A DNA stretch of 9,904 bases from the NCBI GenBank assembly GCA_030619685.1, contig JAUXAX010000074.1, forward strand, positions 1-9,904. Direction: 5' to 3'. Shown piece by piece: positions 1-5,672 of this stretch. Numbering within the stretch: position 1 is the first letter of the stretch; each line of letters opens with the position of its first letter. A program made the translations under genes and the position numbers. This DNA is from Dehalococcoidia bacterium (GTDB lineage Bacteria > Chloroflexota > Dehalococcoidia > SZUA-161). Under the pieces are notes generated by a model. It ran no database searches. It was not told where the DNA came from and saw only the letters and a program-made list of their open reading frames with translations.

Positions 1-87
1 GCACTCTTTATCCTCTCATTCTCGCCTGACATATCCTTGTCCCGCCCTTTATTTCAGCGTACTAATCCTTCGCCTGGCAAAGAGAAC

Positions 88-831
88 TCAGAGATAGGGA
101 AAGATGTATCTCCTGATAGCCTCGAAGTTCTTCTTTATCTCTTCTTTACCCTGTATGATTCCCGGGGCACCGTACTGGTGACCGGTTAGCAAGTACTCGA
201 CGTCCAGTTCGGCAACCCTCTCTATGCTCTCTTTGAGCGACTGGCCGCTGCCGCCGGGGATATCCACACGCCCGGTGCTGCCGTAGAATATCAGGTCTCC
301 TCCCATGAAAACCTTGGCATCCGGCCAATAGATTGCTATATGACCCTGCGAGTGGCCGGGGGTAAGCATTATTCTAGCGACCAGATCCTGGCCGAGACGC
401 AGTTCGCCCTCCATAAGGTAGAAATCAGGGTGGATCTGCGGCATCTCGAAGCCCATCTGCTTGAGGACCTGGGCCATTTCACCTCCCGCCATCTTGAGGA
501 AGTCGTCATCCCCCTTGGGGATGGCGACCTGTGCGCCGCTCATTTTTCTGATCGCTTCGGATGCCCCATAGTGGTCCGGATGGGCATGCGTGTTGAGTAT
601 TAAACCTACGTCCTCGATCTTGAACCCGTCCCTGCCCATCTCAGAGATCAATCGGTCCAGGCAATCCTGCCTGGCCTCGTTAACCACCATCCCGGGGTCT
701 ACCAGGACGTGTTTGTTTTCGGGTAGGGCTTCGGCCACAACATAAGAGTTGCAATTGTTACCGTATCTTTGCATCTCAGCCATGGTGACACCAGGCCAAA
801 GGTATGCATAGAAATTATCTACAAGCTTCAA
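88..831 (-). CDS. Metallo-beta-lactamase-fold hydrolase (glyoxalase II-like)
   Basis: This is a complete 247-residue MBL-fold protein. The signature THAHPDH gives ligands His82, His84, Asp86 and His87. His160 lies in TPGHSQGH, the bridging Asp179 in GGDLIF and His218 in LTGHQYG, so the full dinuclear metal site is present and the enzyme should be active. The family includes glyoxalase II-type thioesterases, lactonases and persulfide dioxygenases; the substrate here cannot be told from sequence. There is no signal peptide or membrane segment, so it is cytoplasmic. The start is TTG at 831, preceded about 4 nt upstream by a strong AAGGGGG Shine-Dalgarno; no better in-frame ATG lies nearby. It is transcribed away from the LuxR-type gene. 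A thioesterase role tied to the CoA genes downstream is possible but only inference. No hairpin terminator was seen in bases 1-87. Confidence 0.93.
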   Translation of the reverse strand: MKLVDNFYAYLWPGVTMAEMQRYGNNCNSYVVAEALPENKHVLVDPGMVVNEARQDCLDRLISEMGRDGFKIEDVGLILNTHAHPDHYGASEAIRKMSGAQVAIPKGDDDFLKMAGGEMAQVLKQMGFEMPQIHPDFYLMEGELRLGQDLVARIMLTPGHSQGHIAIYWPDAKVFMGGDLIFYGSTGRVDIPGGSGQSLKESIERVAELDVEYLLTGHQYGAPGIIQGKEEIKKNFEAIRRYIFPYL

Positions 832-869
832 ACTTCCCCCTTAGTATTCAAACTCTCCGGTCCAGGTAA

Positions 870-899
870 ATTATAACATCAGGTTATCCAGGAAGTCAG
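870..899 (-). promoter_or_regulatory. Putative sigma-70 promoter of the MBL-fold hydrolase
   Basis: On the minus strand a perfect -10 TATAAT (875 down to 870) carries an extended-10 TGT just upstream. An 18-bp spacer separates it from CTGACT (899 down to 894), which matches the -35 consensus at 4 of 6 positions. Transcription would start near 863, giving a leader of about 30 nt that contains the Shine-Dalgarno. The call is from consensus matching only. Confidence 0.5.
873..887. promoter_or_regulatory. 15-bp palindrome overlapping the hydrolase promoter (possible operator)
   Basis: ATAAC-atcag-GTTAT is a perfect 5-bp inverted repeat with a 5-bp centre. It overlaps the -10 hexamer of the hydrolase promoter and lies in the gap shared with the divergent LuxR-type gene. 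A protein bound here would block the hydrolase promoter. Five-bp arms can occur by chance in AT-rich DNA, so this is a candidate only. Confidence 0.25.
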
Positions 900-948
900 C
901 ACTCCAGCCTGGCAAGCGCAAAAAGAATGAATTGGGCATTGCGGTGTC

Positions 949-977
949 TTGACAAAAGCCAGCCCGCGAATTAAAGT
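949..977 (+). promoter_or_regulatory. Putative sigma-70 promoter of the LuxR-type regulator
   Basis: A perfect -35 TTGACA (949-954) is followed by a 17-bp spacer and TAAAGT (972-977), a 4 of 6 match to the -10 consensus. The predicted transcription start near 984 lies upstream of every candidate start codon of the regulator. It is back-to-back with the hydrolase promoter on the other strand. Confidence 0.5.
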
Positions 978-1025
978 TTCCCTTACCAGATTGTGCCAGT
1001 TTGATGGCGTGGCATATCATGTCAG

Positions 1026-1035
1026 AAGAAGGGGA
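1026..1035 (+). promoter_or_regulatory. Ribosome binding site that decides the GTG start at 1040
   Basis: The purine stretch GAAGAAGGGGA ends 4 nt before GTG at 1040. The in-frame alternatives TTG 1001, ATG 1004 and ATG 1019 have no comparable Shine-Dalgarno, so this element favours the shorter protein. Confidence 0.5.
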
Positions 1036-1039
1036 CACC

Positions 1040-1360
1040 GTGCTTAGCCAGAGGGAGCGACAGGTACTTGCCCTGGTCGGTCGGGGGCTGACCAATCAGG
1101 ACATCGCCGAACAGATGTTTACATCCACCGGCACGGTGAAGCTATGCCTGCATCAGGCATGCGTCAAGCTCAAAGCGCGCAACAGGGTGCAGGCAGTTAT
1201 CCTGGCCATGAAGCGAGGACTCTTAGAGACCCAGGAGGGCTATTCTCTGGATGAGGTGGCAGATCTGCTTGCGTCCCTAGGTCCGGAAGCGATGGAGACC
1301 GTAGCTCAACTGGTGAGACGGAGGTTTGAACAGGCTCAGCTCCCAACAGGTATAGAGTAG
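1040..1360 (+). CDS. Stand-alone LuxR/NarL-type helix-turn-helix regulator
   Basis: With the GTG start at 1040 the protein is 106 residues and opens directly on the LuxR/GerE DNA-binding domain: LSQRERQVLALVGRGLTNQD, then IAEQMFTSTGTVK, the KLKARNRVQAV segment and the closing MKRGLL helix. About 43 residues follow as a helical-looking tail (SLDEVADLLASLGPEAMETV and onward) that I do not recognise. There is no receiver, PAS, autoinducer or ATPase domain, so any signal input must come from a partner, from the tail, or from its own expression level. ATG at 1019 (113 residues) is the main alternative start; TTG 1001 and ATG 1004 are weaker for lack of a Shine-Dalgarno. It lies 230 bp upstream of the CoA-transferase operon on the same strand and is divergent from the hydrolase, which makes it a natural candidate regulator of either. 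That link is inference from position. Confidence 0.85.
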   Translation: MLSQRERQVLALVGRGLTNQDIAEQMFTSTGTVKLCLHQACVKLKARNRVQAVILAMKRGLLETQEGYSLDEVADLLASLGPEAMETVAQLVRRRFEQAQLPTGIE

Positions 1361-1590
1361 CCCCAACATCTTCAGGATAATTGGCTTTCAACGGCGGCTT
1401 GCCTTTTCCTACGGGCTAATCCAAAGCTTTAGTTTATAATGCTAAGTACGACTGCGGTCAAGCCATACTTCCAAGCGAGAGCTCAGGTCTCTTCCTTCCA
1501 GAGACGCAAGTAGGGAAACGGCCAATTGTGCAGGTAATCTACAACGGAAGAATCCTCTAAAGGGAGTGTTGGTAATAGCAGGAGGGGCAT
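1361..1590. other. Intergenic region upstream of the CoA-transferase operon
   Basis: This 230-bp gap has no convincing gene and should hold the operon promoter. A perfect TATAAT sits at 1435-1440, but no good -35 lies 16-18 bp upstream and there is no extended-10 TG, so a promoter here would need an activator. A small hairpin GTCTCT-tccttcc-AGAGAC lies downstream near 1488-1506 in the would-be leader. It has no T-run, so it is not a standard terminator. The strong Shine-Dalgarno AGGAGGGG of the first operon gene closes the region. Confidence 0.4.
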
Positions 1591-2781
1591 ATGGCAGAAC
1601 AAGCTTTGTCAGGGGTTCGGGTACTGGATCTGACCCACCATGTCGCTGGCCCCTACTGCACCAAGATATTGGCTGACTATGGCGCCGATGTTATCAAGGT
1701 TGAGAGACCAAGCCTGGGAGACGGTGCCAGGGGTATGGGCCCGTTCCCTGACGATAAACCTCATTCTGAGACCAGCGGGCTTTTCTTGTACCTCAACACC
1801 AACAAGAAAAGCATCACACTGAACCTGAAGAGCGTCACCGGGGTGGGGATTCTCAAGGAACTGGTAAAACAGGTGGATATTGTAGTCGAGAACTTCAGCC
1901 CGCGGGTGATGCCTGGCCTGGGGCTGGATTATGAAACCTTGAAAAAGACAAACCCCAGCCTGGTGATGGTCTCTATCTCCAACTTTGGGCAGACCGGGCC
2001 CTATCGTGACTGTAGGGCAACCGATCTCACTATCTGGGGATTGAGCGGCATACTCTACGAGTTGGGTGAGCCTGACCGGGAACCGCTGAAAATGGGCTCT
2101 AATGTGACTGAGTACGTGGCTGGTCTCTACGGCGCACTGGCCGCACTATCGGCTATCTATTACCGGGACGAAACCAATGTGGGGCAACACGTGGACGTCT
2201 CAATGTTGGAAGCTTTCCACACCATGCAACCGTCGATGACATTGGTCTTTTCCATGGCCGGATTCGTCAGGAAGAGAGCAGGTATTCATTTCCCCTGGGG
2301 TATTCTAGCCTGCCAGGACGGTTATGTTGGGTTCTATCTTCCAACTCAAACCCACTGGGAGTCGCTCTGTACCCTGCTCGGGATGCCTGAGCTTAGGGAC
2401 AAGCCTGAGTACGAGACTCCAATGCTGCGTGAGGAGCGCCGTGATGAAATAACCTCTATCATAGTCTCTTGGTTGCAGGGAAAACGCATGGAGGATGTTT
2501 TCCACGCGGCTCAAGAGCTCAGACTTCCTCTAACCCTGGTCCCCAACGCCGAGCAGATTTTCGATATGCCTCAGCACAAAGCCAGGGGGTATTTTGTGGA
2601 TATAGACCACCCCATAGTAGGTAAGCTCCCTTACCCTAGCGCTCCCTTTAAGCTTGGCGAAACGCCGTGGCAGGCGAGGCGGGCCCCACTGCTGGGCGAA
2701 CACAACGAGGAGGTCTACTGTAGACGCTTAGGCTACAGTGAAAAGCACTTAGCGCAGTTGAGAGAGGAAGGCGTTATTTAA
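1591..2781 (+). CDS. Family III (CaiB/BaiF-type) CoA-transferase, first paralogue, Glu at the catalytic Asp position
   Basis: This 396-residue protein has the normal family III length. It opens with GVRVLDLTHHVAGPYCTKIL and ADYGADVIKVE, the usual N-terminal CoA-binding region. It continues with NTNKKSITLNL (residues 69-79), ENFSPRVM (100-107) and SISNFGQTGPY (128-138), and ends in the typical LGYSEKHLAQLREEGVI. The family forms interlocked dimers and moves CoA between carboxylic acids through an aspartyl-CoA thioester. The Asp expected in the D-x-x-x-G motif is Glu174 here (TEYVAGLYGA), so chemistry may be altered or lost. The start ATG follows AGGAGGGG at good spacing. It is first in the operon, 35 bp before a second paralogue with intact Asp; a heteromeric enzyme of the BbsE/BbsF (benzylsuccinate CoA-transferase) kind is plausible. 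The substrate is unknown. Confidence 0.93.
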   Translation: MAEQALSGVRVLDLTHHVAGPYCTKILADYGADVIKVERPSLGDGARGMGPFPDDKPHSETSGLFLYLNTNKKSITLNLKSVTGVGILKELVKQVDIVVENFSPRVMPGLGLDYETLKKTNPSLVMVSISNFGQTGPYRDCRATDLTIWGLSGILYELGEPDREPLKMGSNVTEYVAGLYGALAALSAIYYRDETNVGQHVDVSMLEAFHTMQPSMTLVFSMAGFVRKRAGIHFPWGILACQDGYVGFYLPTQTHWESLCTLLGMPELRDKPEYETPMLREERRDEITSIIVSWLQGKRMEDVFHAAQELRLPLTLVPNAEQIFDMPQHKARGYFVDIDHPIVGKLPYPSAPFKLGETPWQARRAPLLGEHNEEVYCRRLGYSEKHLAQLREEGVI

Positions 2782-2816
2782 GAAGGTCTAATTCCATTCA
2801 ACAGGGGGTAGAGAAG

Positions 2817-4124
2817 ATGTCAGCACTACCACTACAGGGCGAGAGGGTAATCGATGCTTGCATCTACTGGGCAGGGCCCATGGCTACAGCGTTATTGGCG
2901 GATTTGGGAGCCGAAGTAATCAAAATCGAGTCTATACAGCGTCTGGATTACTTGAGGTTGCTCGGTGGATTTCCAACCCCGGACGGATACGAGTGGTCTG
3001 CCGTGTTCAATGGAGCCAACAGAAACAAGTACGGCATCACCCTCAACCTTAACCATCCTCGGGGAAGGGAGATCTTCAAAAGCTTCGTGGAGATCGGCGA
3101 CATAGTCACCGAGAGCTTCAGCCCGAGGGTGATGGAGAACTGGGGGTTATCCTATGACGTGCTCAAAGAAATCAATCCCCGGCTCATCATGCTTTCCATG
3201 CCTGGCTTTGGGACTACCGGTCCCTGGCGGAACTATGTTACTTTCGGGCCCAATGTGGAGATGGTATCGGGCATGCCCACTATCAGCGGCTACCCTGGTG
3301 GGGAACCTATGATGACCGGCTATATGGCAGACCCTGCCGCCGGCTTAATGGGCGCGGTTGCTGTCATGGTCGCCCTACGACACCGCCAGCGGACAGGGCA
3401 GGGACAACACATCGATCTCTCCCAGATGGAGGCCATTACCAGCTTTATGGGGGGAGCCATCATGGACTATGCCATGAACAGGAGGCTGCAGCCTCGCAGA
3501 GGCAATCGGCATCCCTCCATGTCTCCACACGGCGTCTATCGCTGCAAAGGCGACGATGAATGGGTCACAATCACCGTGTCCTCTGAAGAGGAATGGGCCA
3601 GATTCTGTGATGCCATAGGCAATCCCCCATGGACCAAAGAGCCGAGGTTCTCCGATACCTTGAGCCGCTATGAGAACCATGATGACCTGGATAAGCTCAT
3701 CGGAGATTGGACCCGCCAGCACGATAAACACGAGGTGATGCAAATCATGCAACGGGCACGGGTGGCCTCAGCACCAGTATTGTCCTATGCAGAGGTTCTA
3801 AGCGACCCCCATATAGAAGAAAGGGGTTTCTTCGAGGTGGTCACCCGCCCGGTGACGGGAACCCATCCCTATCCCGGCTTTCCTGCCAAGTTCTCCGAGA
3901 CCCCGGTTACTATACGCAAGCCAGCACCGACCCTGGGCCAGGACAGTGAGGATGTTCTTACAAGGCTCCTCGGAATGACGAAGGAGGAGATCAGCCAGCT
4001 TGCTGAAGAGGAAATAATCGGCACGAAGCCCCAGGGATGGGCCTATAGTATGGAAGCCGATGAGGCAATATCGAGACTGAAGGACATACACGCAAAAGGG
4101 GATGATAGCAAAAAGGATACTTAG
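2817..4124 (+). CDS. Family III (CaiB/BaiF-type) CoA-transferase, second paralogue, catalytic Asp present
   Basis: This is a 435-residue CoA-transferase, clearly paralogous to its upstream neighbour. Shared blocks are GP-x-x-T-x-LLADLGAEVIKIE (20-38), NKYGITLNLN (70-79), the FSPRVM hexamer (101-106) and FGTTGPW (131-137). The catalytic Asp is kept as Asp172 in YMADPAAGLMGA, followed by the family motif RTGQGQHIDLSQMEA (192-206). The body ends where the family normally does (LLGMTKEEISQLAEEEII, 384-401). About 34 further residues form a charged tail rich in Lys, Asp and Glu that the first paralogue lacks. ATG 2817 follows AGGGGG at a somewhat long spacing of about 9 nt. It probably pairs with the first transferase as the active subunit (inference). 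The acid acceptor and CoA donor are unknown. Confidence 0.94.
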   Translation: MSALPLQGERVIDACIYWAGPMATALLADLGAEVIKIESIQRLDYLRLLGGFPTPDGYEWSAVFNGANRNKYGITLNLNHPRGREIFKSFVEIGDIVTESFSPRVMENWGLSYDVLKEINPRLIMLSMPGFGTTGPWRNYVTFGPNVEMVSGMPTISGYPGGEPMMTGYMADPAAGLMGAVAVMVALRHRQRTGQGQHIDLSQMEAITSFMGGAIMDYAMNRRLQPRRGNRHPSMSPHGVYRCKGDDEWVTITVSSEEEWARFCDAIGNPPWTKEPRFSDTLSRYENHDDLDKLIGDWTRQHDKHEVMQIMQRARVASAPVLSYAEVLSDPHIEERGFFEVVTRPVTGTHPYPGFPAKFSETPVTIRKPAPTLGQDSEDVLTRLLGMTKEEISQLAEEEIIGTKPQGWAYSMEADEAISRLKDIHAKGDDSKKDT

Positions 4125-4147
4125 CTCGAGCGAGCTTTGGGACGGCC

Positions 4148-4192
4148 ATGGAAAAAACAGCTAACAGTTTTGGCAAAAGGGAGGCGCGGTAG
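4148..4192 (+). other. Possible 14-codon leader ORF overlapping the flavoprotein start
   Basis: ATG GAA AAA ... CGG TAG encodes MEKTANSFGKREAR. Its TAG stop shares one base with the GTG start of the flavoprotein gene (TAGTG). The arrangement would allow translational coupling, but the mini-ORF has only a poor Shine-Dalgarno and could be chance. Confidence 0.2.
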
Positions 4193-5631
4193 TGAAGAGG
4201 GATTTTGACGTTATCATCGTGGGGGGAGGCCCCGGTGGTCTGGCCATCGGGAGCCTGTTGGCTAAGGAAGGGGTATCCACAGCGATTATAGAAAAGGATC
4301 CGGTTCTCGGAGGACGCTATCGCTCCATCGATTTCCACGGTTGCCGCGTGGATTCTGCCACTCACTTCCTGGTGTCATTATCTGGTTCTGCTGAGAAGAC
4401 AGCTATTTATGAGTACTTCTCTGACCTGGGACTCCGTATGGAACAGAAGATCCTACCCTGGACCATCGGATTGGTCAGTAAGGAGAGGCCCGGCCAAGTC
4501 GACTGCTTCTCGATGGATCCGGAGCTCGGTCCGGCAAACTTCTTCCAGTTTTTTGCTTTCGCAACTGGCGTCGAAATGGGCGAGGCGTCAAAGCAGGAGA
4601 TCACGAGGATTGCCAAGCTTACATCGGACATGTCTCAAGAGGAGTGCCGTAAGTCAGTGAACGTGCGTTTTGGCGATTGGATAGATCAATATGTTGAAGA
4701 CCCAATAGCTCAGGCAGTTCTGCACGGAATGGGGCCCATTGTGGGTGCCCCGCCCACGCAAATCAACTTTGGATTCGTTGCCAATGCCTTCAGGACATTC
4801 CTCGATGCGGGAGCCCCTATTATATGGTATCCTAAGCACGCGACGCTGGAAAACGCGTTCATAGCTCCCTTGGTCAAGTACTACACAGATCACGGCGGCG
4901 AGGTCATCACCAATAGGGCGGTCAGGAGTATTACCATAGAGGATGGAAAAGCAAAAGGAGTGGTTGCTCAGGATCATCAGAACCGCTTCATGCTGGAGGA
5001 ATACAGCGCCCCTGTCGTTATATGTGCCATACCGATCTTCGAAGCGGTAGCAAAGAACATTCTTGGACGGGAGTCTCTAACAGAGGACTGGGCTGAGTCC
5101 ATCAGGCGGTGCGCGGAGATGGCCGGCCCCGACCTGTCCGGGTTTTACCTTCTTCGCGAGGACGTTTTGCCCAGAGATGGCTATGGCTGGATTCATATTT
5201 TCGATAATGACTATGGTGTTCCCACTTATGTAGGAGACGTCACCCTGGGATCGTATGTCAATGCCGTTGAGCCGCCGGGAAAACAACTCGTGACCTCCAT
5301 GATTCCGGGCACCTCGGAGCTTAACCCCTTCGGCCCTACTGGTCAGATGGACAAGGTGCGGGAAGCGCATGCAAGATGGAAGGAATCTGTCGAAAAAGGG
5401 TTCCCGGGTTTTAACCAAGCTATTGAATACGAGGGGATGAACCTGCAGCTCAATTTCACCAGATATGCCTATGCCGTCGTGCCGGTAGAACTCGATATAC
5501 AATCGCCTAATATCCAGGGGCTCTACTTTGCAGGTGACTCAATTCGGTCTGTGGGTGCTCAGATGTCTGACAAGTGCTTTGAGCTTGCCTTCCCTTTATG
5601 TGAAAGGGTTTTAGAATATGTTCGCTCTTAA
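4192..5631 (+). CDS. FAD-dependent oxidoreductase (phytoene desaturase/amine oxidase-like fold)
   Basis: This 479-residue flavoprotein opens with a dinucleotide-binding Rossmann motif (DVIIVGGGPGGLAIGSLLA, residues 6-24). Glu34 in AIIEKD would bind the FAD ribose, and the LGGRYRS loop (39-45) is typical of the phytoene desaturase/monoamine oxidase superfamily. A C-terminal FAD motif, GLYFAGDSIRSVG (443-455), closes the site. The ends and length match a complete protein. There is no CxxC redox disulfide, no Fe-S motif and no signal peptide, so it is likely a soluble enzyme that oxidises, reduces or isomerises a C-C or C-N bond. The substrate cannot be read. The start is GTG, set by AAGGGAGG 7 nt upstream. 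It sits between the CoA-transferases and the AOR, so it probably acts on an intermediate of that pathway. A role as electron carrier for the AOR, like the flavoprotein AorC of other systems, is a less likely alternative. Confidence 0.88.
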   Translation: MKRDFDVIIVGGGPGGLAIGSLLAKEGVSTAIIEKDPVLGGRYRSIDFHGCRVDSATHFLVSLSGSAEKTAIYEYFSDLGLRMEQKILPWTIGLVSKERPGQVDCFSMDPELGPANFFQFFAFATGVEMGEASKQEITRIAKLTSDMSQEECRKSVNVRFGDWIDQYVEDPIAQAVLHGMGPIVGAPPTQINFGFVANAFRTFLDAGAPIIWYPKHATLENAFIAPLVKYYTDHGGEVITNRAVRSITIEDGKAKGVVAQDHQNRFMLEEYSAPVVICAIPIFEAVAKNILGRESLTEDWAESIRRCAEMAGPDLSGFYLLREDVLPRDGYGWIHIFDNDYGVPTYVGDVTLGSYVNAVEPPGKQLVTSMIPGTSELNPFGPTGQMDKVREAHARWKESVEKGFPGFNQAIEYEGMNLQLNFTRYAYAVVPVELDIQSPNIQGLYFAGDSIRSVGAQMSDKCFELAFPLCERVLEYVRS

Positions 5632-5672
5632 TCCCAAGCATCTCTAATAAAAATGGGCAAAAGGAGGTAGCA

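Noticed and set aside
340..603. 87-codon plus-strand open frame inside the MBL gene
   Set aside because: It lies wholly antisense to a well-supported hydrolase with intact motifs, and its translation resembles no known domain.
4123..4138. AGCTC-gagc-GAGCT-TT hairpin after the second CoA-transferase as a terminator
   Set aside because: The stem is only 5 bp and the T-run 3 bases, too weak to stop transcription, and it would split an otherwise compact operon.
3375..4365. Three minus-strand open frames (97-125 codons) across the end of the second CoA-transferase and start of the flavoprotein
   Set aside because: They oppose genes with clear family motifs, overlap each other and have no ribosome sites or recognisable domains.
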